Origin: Vicia villosa
Lineage: Eukaryota; Streptophyta; Magnoliopsida; Fabales; Fabaceae
Length of the DNA stretch: 64,000 nt
Assembly (NCBI RefSeq): GCF_029867415.1
Contig: NW_026705004.1
Span: 1,698,390-1,762,389, forward strand
Reading direction: 5' to 3'
The notes beneath the pieces were generated by a model. The model worked only from the letters and a program-made list of their open reading frames with translations, ran no database searches and was not told where the DNA came from. Shown here one piece after another: positions 23,764-33,765 of the stretch (position 1 is its first letter; every line of letters begins with the position of its first letter). Position numbers and translations under genes: made by a program.

Positions 23764-26223
23764 CTAAGATGGCCCTAGTCTTGACAAGATCTTGGCCAGC
23801 ATCTCTTGAACCTCATTGTTGTGTCCATCTTGCCTCACCATGAAAGCTCTATACTCAGCATTGAGTGAGCTTTGCTCATCCTGTCTCTTCTGAATTTCTT
23901 CCAGAGTCCTTGCAAGACGAGAAGATTCATCAGAAGAAGCTTCAACGCTTTCAACCACAGGAATAGCAACTTGATCTATAGCTTCCATGGATAGATCATT
24001 TGCAGGGATTTCCTCAACAGGATCTGATTCAGCAACATGATCTTCAGCATCTGCTTCTTGCATAGAAGCATCTCCATATTCTGCAGCAGGAATTTCCGAG
24101 TCTCCATTCTCAAGTGCTTGAAGAATGGCAGCTAGATTCCTGGGAGCAGAAGGACCTTCAACTTCTGGTGGGTCAACAACTTCTGGAATGACCAAGCTTG
24201 GATCTTTCTCAGAAGGGTTTTCCCTCAGATAATCAAAGAGAGTCTTGAAGTCTCCGAGCAGAACAGGATAATCAGGAATAAAGATAACGATATCCCTGCA
24301 TGGATTTGCTTCCATTTCAGCAGCCAGTCTTGCTACTTCCAATTCATCCACAAAGGGCTTCTCCTCAGCAGCAACACAATTTCTGAGAGGATGGTAGTAT
24401 ATACCATTATCATCCTCCAGAAGGTAACAAGGGTAACCAGGGGCAGCAGCCACTAGTCTTTTCTGTACTCCCATTGCTTCTACTTGAAAATCCTTGCGAA
24501 ATCTTCTCCAGAGATTTCTTGTAGAAACATCATCCAGACCATTTAGAAATGCATCCTTCAGAAGGTCAAGGCTGTTAATCACCTCATGTCTGAAAAGTTC
24601 CAGGTAGGTATAGGGTTCAGGTTCAGGCGGATTGAAGGTGAATTTGTAGTCAGGGTAGAGAAGACAGTAAGGTTTGGATTTTCTGGTAGGTAAGGGATGG
24701 GATATAGAAGGTGGAGGTGCGGTGGATGAGGAAGAAGGGATATCTGAGAGAATGATTGATGAGGATGGAATATCAGAAATGATAGATTGAGACAAGGATG
24801 GAGTATTTGTAAAGGGAATTGGTGAGAAAGATTTATCAGAAGGAGTTGGGGGAAGAATACTTAAAGGTGTGGGGTTTAGAATGGGAGAGGAGAAGGATGA
24901 TGGAGAAGGATTTGGTAAGGTGAAGTTTATTTTTGGTTCAGATGGAGGTGATTGGAAAGATGGTTTAGGGACAGAAGGAGGTGGAGTAAAAACCTGTCTG
25001 GAGATTTGTACAGAAGAAGAAGATCTGGTTCTGCGAAAGGAATCTCTGATCCTTTTATCTCTTCGTTCTTCAGAGTCCACCTTGTCAGGATCATAGGTGA
25101 CCCTCAACTTCTTGGCTTTCTCAGCCTCATCTTCTCGGGCTTTTCTTTTAATTCTAGCCTTTTGTTCCTTCTGATCCTTCTTCAAAATGTCAGCCTTGGA
25201 CGGAAGTACTCTGCCACGGATCCAAGCAGGATCAATATCTGATTGCTTCCTAACACAATCTTCCAGGTAAGACTTGACAACCTGATGCAGTTCTTCTTGA
25301 AACAAGGAGGCAAAACCTTCAACAGCAACTCTTCTTGAGAGAATGTCAGGAAAGCTTGGGCACACAGAAGGTACATTTTGAATGAGTTCTAATCTGAACA
25401 AATCCACACCATTAAAAATGGGACCTTGAACTACTCCAAGCAAATGGGATGCATTGAGTTTTCTGATGGAGTCCAGCACTTTGCTTTCAGTAAGAATGTC
25501 TGAAATCATTCTTCCAAACGGAATAGTCGTTCTTGAAAGATGAGGGTACTTCGCCCTTTCCTCTTCTCTTGACTCAAGGATTGAAGTCTTCAGATTCTCA
25601 AACAGAATGTGAGAAATGTTGATCTCAGTCTTTTTGCCAATGCAGAAAAGAGTGTGCTTGTGATCTGGACTGATGTAAGAAGAGGAGAGCATCCTTTTTC
25701 TGTGGTGAAGAGAACCTAGAATAATCTCAGCCCATACTCTATAAAATGGCCTCAAGGTGCCTGTGTTATTCGAGTCAATCCCAGAAGTCTGAGAGATTTG
25801 TTTTTCAACTATCGACCAATCAACAGATGCATGTCGAAAACCAGACCAACCTTCTTCATCATTCAGATTGTATAGCTTTCTGATCAGTTTTTCAGAGATA
25901 ACCACTTCATGCCCTAGCACGAATGAAATGATGGCCGTTGGGGTAACCGTTGCATGTACCCAGAAATCCTTCACAAGATCAGGATAGATTGGACCAACCA
26001 ATCTATTAAGGTACTTGGACCATCCTTGCTCAAGGATTCTTGCATCACACTTAAAGCCATTCGCTTTAAGATTGTTTAAGTCCACAGCAGTTTCACATAA
26101 AACCTCCAAGTCCTTCGTGGGTATCAAGCAAGTTTTCAAAGGAGCATATTCATAATTTCGTAGAAGGATTTGTGAAGAAGTAAGTCTTTCTTTTGAGAAA
26201 GATGAACAAGAGGAAGAGTTCAT
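23764..26223 (-). CDS. Intact 819-aa protein in the env position of a SIRE-type element
   Basis: The ORF is open from ATG 26223 to the stop at 23764, downstream of the gag/pol remnant and before the 3' LTR. Residues 1-330 form a compact domain (LVKDFWVHATVTPTAIISFV, IPFGRMISDIL) resembling the 'putative plant transposon protein' family (PF20167; from memory). Residues 345-400 are Lys/Arg/Glu-rich and nuclear-signal-like (KRKAREDEAEKAKKLR). Residues 410-545 are Pro/Ser-rich, 555-700 mixed, and the tail from about 770 is a likely coiled coil (RTLEEIQKRQDEQ). SIRE-type elements of soybean carry an 'env-like' ORF here with a Pro-rich part and a coiled coil. I see no signal peptide or membrane segment, so an envelope role is doubtful. 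An intact frame in an RT-less element suggests selection or recent origin. Confidence 0.8.
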   Translation of the reverse strand: MNSSSCSSFSKERLTSSQILLRNYEYAPLKTCLIPTKDLEVLCETAVDLNNLKANGFKCDARILEQGWSKYLNRLVGPIYPDLVKDFWVHATVTPTAIISFVLGHEVVISEKLIRKLYNLNDEEGWSGFRHASVDWSIVEKQISQTSGIDSNNTGTLRPFYRVWAEIILGSLHHRKRMLSSSYISPDHKHTLFCIGKKTEINISHILFENLKTSILESREEERAKYPHLSRTTIPFGRMISDILTESKVLDSIRKLNASHLLGVVQGPIFNGVDLFRLELIQNVPSVCPSFPDILSRRVAVEGFASLFQEELHQVVKSYLEDCVRKQSDIDPAWIRGRVLPSKADILKKDQKEQKARIKRKAREDEAEKAKKLRVTYDPDKVDSEERRDKRIRDSFRRTRSSSSVQISRQVFTPPPSVPKPSFQSPPSEPKINFTLPNPSPSSFSSPILNPTPLSILPPTPSDKSFSPIPFTNTPSLSQSIISDIPSSSIILSDIPSSSSTAPPPSISHPLPTRKSKPYCLLYPDYKFTFNPPEPEPYTYLELFRHEVINSLDLLKDAFLNGLDDVSTRNLWRRFRKDFQVEAMGVQKRLVAAAPGYPCYLLEDDNGIYYHPLRNCVAAEEKPFVDELEVARLAAEMEANPCRDIVIFIPDYPVLLGDFKTLFDYLRENPSEKDPSLVIPEVVDPPEVEGPSAPRNLAAILQALENGDSEIPAAEYGDASMQEADAEDHVAESDPVEEIPANDLSMEAIDQVAIPVVESVEASSDESSRLARTLEEIQKRQDEQSSLNAEYRAFMVRQDGHNNEVQEMLAKILSRLGPS

Positions 26224-26529
26224 GATGATTATGTCATAAGATTAGAACAAAGACTAGGGTTTGAAAAAGAAAAACAGATGCAGCGAAAAAAAATGTACAA
26301 CAAAATAGAGAGACGGAGAAAAGAATGAAGTTGAAGCGGGCTATTTAAAAGATTTGAAAATAAATTAAATCATTTTGCATTAAATGAGAAATGACATTAG
26401 GAGAGATAGCATGGTAAATGAAATGATTTAATACAGTTACCTAGGTCGGCGTCTTTTCAACTGCACGCTTCGTACTGACCGTAGAGACACGTGTTCATCA
26501 TCAGATAATGGATGATAGGTGTGAAATAT

Positions 26530-27093
26530 TCAATAGGCTTTACGCCTTCTGATTCCAATCACTGCTTCTGAATTGATCAAGTTTCTCTTCTGGAAACACT
26601 CCTTCTGAAGTGTGCTGATATAAATCTGAATGATCTTCTGATCCATTACTTCTGATATACACAGCTTCTGGAGATTCACTTCTTTGTTCTGCAGCTTCTG
26701 ATAAGATAAAACTGTATTTGCAGAAATTCTTAAGCTGCTTTGTTTCATCAGAAACAAGTTTATCATCAAACCAGATATTTATTGATTCGTTCACAATCAA
26801 TGTTTCAATATTGTATATTCTGTAGCATTTAGAGCATTCAGAATACTCAAGAACGAAACATCATTGCCATAGAAACAAACAAAACATATGGTTCCAAGAC
26901 TAATAAACTTTCTTTTCTGATCTCCTACGATCATAGTTTCTTCAACAGATTTAAGTACCAGAACTTGGAAGACAATCCTTCTTCCCTTCAAGTGTTGAGA
27001 CCAACTTGAGTCCAGGTGACATGACATGTTGACTTTTATCTTCTTTGTCGCCAAGAGAATCTGCAAAAGAAAGTCTTTTTCTTTGGTACCCAC
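26530..27093 (-). pseudogene. Protease start fused by deletion to integrase end (element A)
   Basis: The minus reading starts like the copia protease region (CHLDSSWSQHLKGRR; element B has WYLDSGCSRHMTGRR). The catalytic DSG is changed to DSS. After GDQKRKFISLGT the sequence jumps to the integrase C-terminal part (matching B at about 30540: IRFDDKL, here IWFDDKL). About 1 kb that B still has (GAG-pre-integrase and integrase core) is gone, and RT/RNase H are missing as in B. It overlaps the gag stop by a frame change. Confidence 0.8.
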
Positions 27094-28862
27094 ATCTTCT
27101 TGGGTCCTTTCTTGTTAGATTTTCTCAAGTTCTGATTGAACTTGGGTTTAACATTGTAAGCAATAGGAGGAACAGCATGATAATTTTTAATGTGAGTTTC
27201 ATGATATTTCCTAGGTTGTGTCACATGCTTTTTGGTGTGTGTTATGTGAAAACTTTGAGCATGTGAAGTGTGCCTAATATCATGGGAGTGGCCATACTTG
27301 AACTGATCATACAATGGCTTGTATGTGAATTTCATTTCATCAACAGGTTCAAGTTTGTATGGGGTTTCACCCTCAAAACCAATGCCGACTCTTTTGTTTC
27401 CAGACACAGCATATATCATAGAAGCTAGCTGACTTCTGCCAATACTTCTAGATAAGAACTTCCTGAAACTTAAATCATATTCTTTCAGAATATGGTTTAG
27501 ACTAGGAGTGGATTTTTCTGAATCAGAAGGAGATCCAACATTATTGGATAATTTTAAAAGTTTTTCTTTTAATTCAGAATTCTCCAACTCAAGCTTCTTT
27601 GTTTCAAATTCAAATAGCTTTTTCAGCTTTTTGTATTTGAGACTAATCTGAGACTTGAATTCCAGAAGTTCAGTTAGACCGGAAACTAACTCATCTCTAG
27701 TAAGTTCAGAAAATACCTCTTCAGAATCTGATTCTGATGTAGATTCTGATCCGTCATCTTCTGTCGCCATCAGCGCACAGTTAGCCTGCTCATCTTCAGA
27801 GTCTGAATCATCTTCTGACTCATCCCAGGTTGCCATAAGACCTTTCTTCTTATGAAACTTCTTCTTGGGATTTTCCTTCTGAAGTTTTGGACATTCATTC
27901 TTGAAGTGTCCAGGCTCATTGCATTCATAGCACATGACCTTCTTCTTGTCAAATCTTCTGTCATCAGAAGATTCTCCACGTTCAAATTTCTTTGAACTTC
28001 TGACGCCTCTGAACTTCCTTTGCTTGTTCTTCCAGAGTTGATTTAGCCTTCTGGAGATCAAGGACAGTTCATCTTCTTCTTCAGATTCTGATTCTTCAGG
28101 ATCTTCTTCTCTAGCCTGAAAAGCGTTAGTGCATTTCTTGATATTGGATTTTAATGCAATAGACTTACCTTTCTTTTGAGGCTCATTTGCGTCCAGCTCT
28201 ATTTCATGACTCCTCAAGGCACTGATAAGCTCTTCCAGAGAAACTTCATTCAGATTCTTTGCAATCTTGAATGCAGTCACCATAGGACCCCATCTTTTGG
28301 GTAAGCTTCTGATGATCTTCTTTACGTGATCAGCCTTGGTGTATCCCTTGTCAAGAACTCTCAATCCAGCAGTAAGAGTTTGAAATCTTGAAAACATCTT
28401 TTCAATGTCTTCATCATCCTCCATCTTGAAGGCTTCATACTTCTGGATTAAAGCGAGAGCTTTAGTCTCCTTGACTTGAGCATTTCCTTCATGAGTCATT
28501 TTCAAGGACTCATATATGTCATAGGCCGTTTCCCTGTTAGATATCTTCTCATACTCAGCATGAGAGATAGCATTCAGCAAAACAGTTCTGCATTTATGAT
28601 GATTCCTGAAAAGCTTCTTCTGATCATCGTTCATTTCTTGCCTTGTCAGCTTTACGCCACTGGCATTTACTGGATGTTTGTAACCATCCATCAGAAGATC
28701 CCATAGATCACCATCTAGACCAAGAAAGTAACTTTCCAGTTTATCTTTCCAGTATTCAAAGTTTTCACCATCAAATACCGGCGGTCTAGTATAACCATTG
28801 TTACCGTTGTGTTGCTCAGCAGAGCCAGATGTAGATGTAGACTTTGCACTTTCATCACCCAT
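27036..28862 (-). CDS. gag: Gag of element A (608 aa, SIRE/Maximus type)
   Basis: Starts at MGDESAKSTS (28862), just downstream of the primer site. Residues 30-240 are a copia-type gag domain (UBN2 family: YTRPPVFDGENFEYWK, LIQKYEAFKMEDDEDIEKMF, GPMVTAFKIAKNLNEVSLEE). A zinc knuckle CYECNEPGHFKNEC at about 315-330 should bind the packaged RNA. An acidic Ser/Glu/Asp region and a coiled-coil-like stretch (LTELLEFKSQ-LKKLFEFETKKLELE) follow, then a basic tail (NKKGPKKMWVPKKK). The frame is intact. Gag forms the particle in which reverse transcription occurs. Its preservation next to a gutted pol fits a non-autonomous element that still makes its own coat. Confidence 0.9.
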   Translation of the reverse strand: MGDESAKSTSTSGSAEQHNGNNGYTRPPVFDGENFEYWKDKLESYFLGLDGDLWDLLMDGYKHPVNASGVKLTRQEMNDDQKKLFRNHHKCRTVLLNAISHAEYEKISNRETAYDIYESLKMTHEGNAQVKETKALALIQKYEAFKMEDDEDIEKMFSRFQTLTAGLRVLDKGYTKADHVKKIIRSLPKRWGPMVTAFKIAKNLNEVSLEELISALRSHEIELDANEPQKKGKSIALKSNIKKCTNAFQAREEDPEESESEEEDELSLISRRLNQLWKNKQRKFRGVRSSKKFERGESSDDRRFDKKKVMCYECNEPGHFKNECPKLQKENPKKKFHKKKGLMATWDESEDDSDSEDEQANCALMATEDDGSESTSESDSEEVFSELTRDELVSGLTELLEFKSQISLKYKKLKKLFEFETKKLELENSELKEKLLKLSNNVGSPSDSEKSTPSLNHILKEYDLSFRKFLSRSIGRSQLASMIYAVSGNKRVGIGFEGETPYKLEPVDEMKFTYKPLYDQFKYGHSHDIRHTSHAQSFHITHTKKHVTQPRKYHETHIKNYHAVPPIAYNVKPKFNQNLRKSNKKGPKKMWVPKKKTFFCRFSWRQRR

Positions 28863-28934
28863 CTTTTACTGAAGCGTTTTTCTCTTCCTGAATCTTTTCT
28901 AAACACGGTTAAGTGCTTGCACCTTAGAACCGGC

Positions 28935-28946
28935 GCTCTGATGCCA
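28935..28946 (-). other. Primer-binding site of element A
   Basis: The minus strand reads TGGCATCAGAGC, the initiator methionine tRNA type used by copia elements, two bases after the 5' LTR. Confidence 0.85.
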
Positions 28947-28948
28947 AT

Positions 28949-30155
28949 TGAAGGATAGAAAAACACTTAGAAAGGGGGGGTTTGAATAAGTGTAGCTTTA
29001 AAAACTTGACAGATAAAAATAAATTGCACAGTTATTTTTATACTGGTTCGTTGTTAACTAAACTACTCCAGTCCACCCCCGCAGAGATGATTTACCTCAA
29101 CTGAGGATTTAATCCTCTAATCGCACGGATTACAATGGTTTTCCACTTAGTCAGCAACTAAGTCTTCCAGAGTCTTCTGATCACACACTGATTACTCCAG
29201 GAACAACTGCTTAGATACCCTCTAAGACTTTCTAGAGTATTCTGATCCACACGATCACTCTAGTTACAACCTGCTTAGATAACCTCTAAGACTTCCTAGA
29301 GTATTCTGATCCACACGATCACTCTAGTTCCTTACAACTTAATGTAATCAATTCTAAGAGTATTACAATTGCTTCTTAAAAGCTATAATCACAAACTGTG
29401 ATATTTCTCTTAACGTTTAAGCTTAATCTCACTAATATATTACAACAGCAATGTAGTGAGCCTTGATGAAGATGAAGATTCTGAGCTTTGTGTAGAACAG
29501 AGTTTCAGCAAGTTAATGTAAGTTGTTTTTATTCAAAATCGTTAACCTTGCTTCTCATCAGAACTTCATATTTATAGGCGTTGGAGAAGATGACCGTTGA
29601 GTTCATTTAATGCTTTGCGTGTTTCGTACAGCATCGCATTTAATGTTATACGCTTTTGTCAACTACCTCGAGCCTTGTTCACGCTGTGTCTACTGACGTT
29701 GCCTATAATAGCTTTTAACGTTCCTTTTGTCAGTCAGCGTAGCTTGCCACTTGTACTTCCTTCTGATCTGATGTTTGTGAATACAACGTTTGAATATCAT
29801 CAGAGTCAAACAGTTTGGTGCAAAGCATCTTCTGATCTTCTGACATTGAAGTGCTTCTGAGCGTGATACCATCAGAACTTCAGTGCTTCTGTTCTCATGT
29901 TCTTCTGATGCTTCCATAGACCCATGTTCTGATTCTGCTTCGACCATCTTCTGATGTCTTGCCAGACCATGTTCTGATGTTGCATGCTGAACCCTTTGAG
30001 ACAAAGCTTCTGAGCGCTGAATTATGCATACTCTATATATATTTCCTGAAAAGGAAATTGCATTGGATTAGAGTACCATATTATCTTAAGCAAAATTCAT
30101 ATTATTGTTATCATCAAAACTAAGATAATTGATCAGAACAAATCTTGTTCTAACA
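28949..30155 (-). repeat. 5' LTR of element A
   Basis: Equal in length (1207 bp) and almost identical to 21323-22529. The minus strand carries a TATA-like CTATAAATATG at about 29567-29577, a likely promoter for the gag transcript. The LTR is rich in TTCTGAT/ATCAGAA words. Confidence 0.95.
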
Positions 30156-30296
30156 ATTGATTCTGACTACCATTCTTTAGAAATGATCTAGTTCTGATAG
30201 GATCATATTTCTTTCCAAGGATCACATATTCTGAGTGAGCTGAGGTGAGTCTAGAAGATCTTCTGACTGTTGGCTCTTCAGAAATTCTGAGATTCT

Positions 30297-31727
30297 CTAA
30301 AGATGCAGCAACTTGATCTTCTGATTCTTTGCTTCTGAGACTTTGCTTCTTGGTTCTACAGCTTCTGATATATCAATATCTATATCTGCAAAATTTTCAA
30401 ACTGCTTTGGCTTTTCAAGACCAAGCTTATCATCAAATCTGATATTGATTGATTCTTCTACAACCAATGTTTTAGTATTGTATACTCTGTAGCCTTTAGA
30501 GCGTTCAGAATATCCAAGAAGGAAACATTTTTGTGCCTTAGAATCAAACTTACCAAGATGATCTTTAGTATTCAGAATGAAACAGACACATCCAAAAGGA
30601 TGAAAATATGAAATGTTGGGCTTTCTGTTCTTCCACAATTCATAAGGAGTCTTATTTAGAATAGGTCTTATAGATATTCTATTCTGAATATAACATGCAG
30701 TGTTTATTGCTTCTGCCCAGAAGTGCTTAGCCATATTGGTTTCATTGATCATGGTTCTGGCCATTTCTTGTAGAGTCCTATTCTTTCGCTCTACAACTCC
30801 ATTTCGCTGTGGAGTTCTAGGGCAAGAGAAATCATGGGCAATACCATTTTCTTTGAAGAACTCCTCAAAGAATCTGTTCTCAAATTCACCACCATGATCA
30901 CTTCTGACCTTTATGATTTTGCACTCCTTCTCAGATTGAATCTGAGTGCAGAATTCAAAGAACACTGAATGAGACTCATCCTTGTGTTTTAAGAACTTTA
31001 CCCATGTCTAGCGGCTATAATCATCTACGATGACTAATCCATATTTCTTCCCTCTAACAGATGCTGTTTTGACCGGTCCAAACAGATCAATGTGCAGAAG
31101 TTCTAACGGCCTTGAGGAAGAGACAACATTCTTAGATTTGAATGCAGGTTTGGAGAACTTGCCCTTCTGACATGCTTCACAAAGAGAATCTGATTTGTAT
31201 TTCTGATTTGGGAGTCCTCTGACTAGATTTAGTTTGTTAATCTGAGAAATCTTTCTCAAACTAGCATGTCCTAATCTTCTGTGCCAGACCCATTGCTCTT
31301 CAGAAACAGACATAAGGCAAGTCACCTTCTGCTTCTCAAGATCTGAAAGATCAATCTTATAAATGTTGTTCTTTCTCTTGCCTGAAAATAGGATTGAGCC
31401 ATCCTTCTGACTTAAAGCCTTGCAAGACTTTTGATTGAAGATTATGTCATAACCATTGTCACTTAATTGACTTATGGACAATAAGTTATGTGCTAATCCT
31501 TCTACAAGAAGTACATTAGTTATGGAAGGAGAGTTACCAATACTTATGGTTCCAGAGCCAATAATCTTGCCCTTCTGATCTCCTCCAAACTTGACTTCTC
31601 CACCAGATTTAAGCACCAGGACTTGGAACATAGACCTTCTTCCCGTCATGTGTCGCGAGCACCCAGAGTCCAGGTACCATGACATTTTGTGCTTTGTCTT
31701 CTTTGCTGCTAAGGATATCTGCAACAT
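30297..31727 (-). pseudogene. pol: Protease-integrase of element B with one nonsense codon
   Basis: One frame runs through TAG 31008-31010. In order it encodes protease (WYLDSGCSRHMTGRR, catalytic DSG), the GAG-pre-integrase zinc-binding segment (WHRRLGHASLRKI, CEACQKGK) and the integrase core with the three acidic residues (HIDLFGPV, VRSDHGGEFEN, RNGVVERKNRTLQE), then the C-terminal part. The stop replaces the Trp of the usual DYSRWTWV block (TGG to TAG). RT should follow directly but the frame ends at LLHL and then meets the env-position leader. Integrase itself would be full length without the one stop. Confidence 0.88.
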
Positions 31728-32032
31728 AAATTATCTTCTCCTTAGGTACCCACAGTTTCTTGGGTCCTTTCTTGTTAGTTTTCCTCAAGTTCTGATTGAA
31801 CTTGGGTTTAGCATGATAAGTAACAGGAGGAACAACATGATATTCTTTAGGTTTGGCAGCTTGATATTTTTTAGGTTGTGTCACATGCTTCTTGGTGTGT
31901 GAAGTGTTAAAACTTTTGGCATGTGAAGTGAGCCTAATATCATGTGAGTGGCCATATTTGAACTGATCATACAATGGCTTGTATGTGATTTTCAAATCAT
32001 CAACAGGTTCAAATTTTTGTGGGGTATCACCC
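31728..32032 (-). pseudogene. gag: Gag C-terminal tail of element B
   Basis: The minus reading gives YKPLYDQFKYGHSHDIR and NKKGPKKLWVPK, closely matching the C-terminal 100 residues of element A gag. The frame differs from that of the protease. The upstream coding part is removed by the insertion of element C. Confidence 0.8.
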
Positions 32033-32915
32033 TGTTAGCTGAAGATTTCGTTTAGGAAGAAATGTCCTTCGAAAGTCTGAAATTCGAAGGAGGTGGTTAC
32101 TGATGACCATCTTTGAAGATAGGGAATGGCTACTGATGGCCATGCTTCGAGAATGATGTTTAAGTTGAGACAAAGATACTGAGCAGCGAAGCTAAATTTG
32201 AGAAGAATAGTCTTTGGGACTTAGACGTTTTTGCGAAATATGCGAAGTACTGAAGCTTAGCGTGTTTTCGTGGCGTTATCGATTGTAACTATGTTGCCAC
32301 GCGTCGAAGGAGGATTCAGGCGGGATGATTTGAATTTCGAAACAGTTTATGTAACCGCACGAAGACAGATGGCATCCCTGGATTTTCTATAGGCAACGTG
32401 GCATTAGATTAGTCTAGGACCGTTAGGGTCGAAATTAGTATAAATAAGGGTCTTAATGTTAGGATTCCGTGTGTTCATTTTGTACAAATCACTCACATAT
32501 TGCTCAAGTATCAAGTGTTAAGAGAAAGAGTTCGCTGAGAAATGTACGTATGACACCAACACTAATTTAAATACATGTGTATTTTCCTTTATTCAAGTAT
32601 CTTTCGATATTATTGCGCTTTCCTTTATCTTCTGTCATTTACATTCTTGCATTCTTTATTTTCATGTCATTTATCTTCGAAATATTTAACTTTTCTGCAC
32701 TTTAAGATTCTTGCACTTTTACAAGTTTTGTCTTATGTTTTATCTCTAACTTTCGCTAGTGTTATATTTACGTGTATAACAAGGTGATTGCTAATCTTTA
32801 TTTATTTGATTGAGCATTTCTTATTTCGAGACACACCAATCATAGACATAATTCAAACTATCATGAATAACAACCTATTTGACTATGTCCTAGGATCAAT
32901 CTAGTCGATCCTGCG
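32033..32915 (+). repeat. Element C: 5' part of an LTR of unassigned retrotransposon
   Basis: It starts TGTTAGCTGAAG immediately after CACCC (32028-32032), inside coding sequence of B, which is how an LTR insertion looks. A TATA-like TATAAATA lies at 32439-32446. No primer site or coding sequence follows, because the Tekay LTR begins at 32916. I cannot name the lineage; it may be Ty1/copia. Confidence 0.6.
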
Positions 32916-33052
32916 TGTAACATCCCTAATTACTAATCACCACTAATTATAATAATATTAGTAATTAGGCATGATTATGATGATTAGTAATTAGATGAGG
33001 ATGATTGGAATGAAGTTTAAGTGGAGGGCAGATTAGTCTTTTCACTTGTGGA

Positions 33053-33060
33053 CTATATAG
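33053..33060 (+). promoter_or_regulatory. TATA-like box in the Tekay LTR
   Basis: CTATATAG about 140 bp into the LTR, followed 30-40 bp later by the likely transcript start. The same box is at about 39561-39568 in the 3' LTR. Confidence 0.45.
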
Positions 33061-33570
33061 ACCTATTGTACACTCTAACTCATTCTTTCTTTTCCCATTT
33101 TTCCTTCCCACAATTAGAACAAATTCTGTAAAAAAACAAGAGCAAGTGGAGAGAAGAAGGGAGAGGCAGACAAGAGGAGGAAAAGAGAGGAGGAGGATTT
33201 CCAAAGTCCCTTGCATGCATCATCACCATCATTCTTAGCATCAAACCAGCCTCTATCCTTCAACTACTTCTTTTTAAGGTGGGTTTCTAGGTAGATTCTT
33301 GGGTAGAGGGTTAGGATTCACATGAATAAGGGTTGGGGTTTTGATAATTGATTGGATGCTCTTATTTGAATTGATGATTTTATGTTGTATGTTAGTGTGA
33401 AGCATGAATTTACTTGATCATTGATTACATGAACATGCATGTTGAATCCTTATGTGTGTAATCGTGAAATTGTGTTAAGTATGTCTCTACCATGTTTGGG
33501 TCTGTTTGGTTTGAGAAGAAATGTTTTGGAACTGATAAAATGCAGGAAAAATGGTATTTTTGGCTCTGGT

Positions 33571-33765
33571 TCAGTAAGCAATCAATTGCATTACAGTGTA
33601 AATCGATTGCTCTGCTCAAAATATGTGAATTTTGCTTCTAGTTCAGTAAGCAATCGATTTCACTATAAAATAAATCGATTGCACTGTTTAAAATTTGGGA
33701 TTTTCGCTTCTGGTTCAGCGAGCAATCGATTGCACCATAGTGTAAATCGATTGCACCTGACAGTA
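33571..33765. repeat. Repeated ATCGAT palindrome pairs in the Tekay LTR
   Basis: Three units of about 70 bp, each beginning TTCAGTAAGCAATC, carry pairs of GCAATCGATTGC-like palindromes spaced about 15 bp apart. The 3' LTR repeats this at 40079-40265, where some sites are better preserved. Confidence 0.85.

Larger units (their letters stand above)
21323..30155 (-). mobile_element. Element A: complete non-autonomous SIRE/Maximus-type Ty1/copia (8833 bp)
   Basis: It has two 1207-bp LTRs (28949-30155 and 21323-22529) that differ at only about nine positions by eye, a perfect 5-bp target duplication ATTGA, a methionine-tRNA-type primer site, a 608-codon gag, a scrap of protease fused to a scrap of integrase, a complete 819-codon ORF in the env position, and polypurine tracts. 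RT, RNase H and most of integrase are absent. The fresh LTRs show it moved recently, so the missing enzymes were probably supplied in trans. Confidence 0.93.
30156..32032 (-). mobile_element. Element B, middle part (gag tail, protease, integrase)
   Basis: The left edge begins with the right copy of ATTGA (30156-30160). The minus strand encodes the gag C-terminal tail, protease, GAG-pre-integrase and integrase. At 32033 it is cut by the LTR of element C inside the gag coding region. The rest of gag and B's 5' LTR should lie beyond the window. Confidence 0.85.

Noticed and set aside
27036..27093. Programmed frameshift between gag and protease shared by A and B
   Set aside because: The frame step differs (the intervening segment is two bases shorter in A), so a common programmed signal is not supported.
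29597..30004. ORFs repeated at 21971-22378 and 29597-30004
   Set aside because: These lie inside the two identical LTRs of element A and show no family resemblance.
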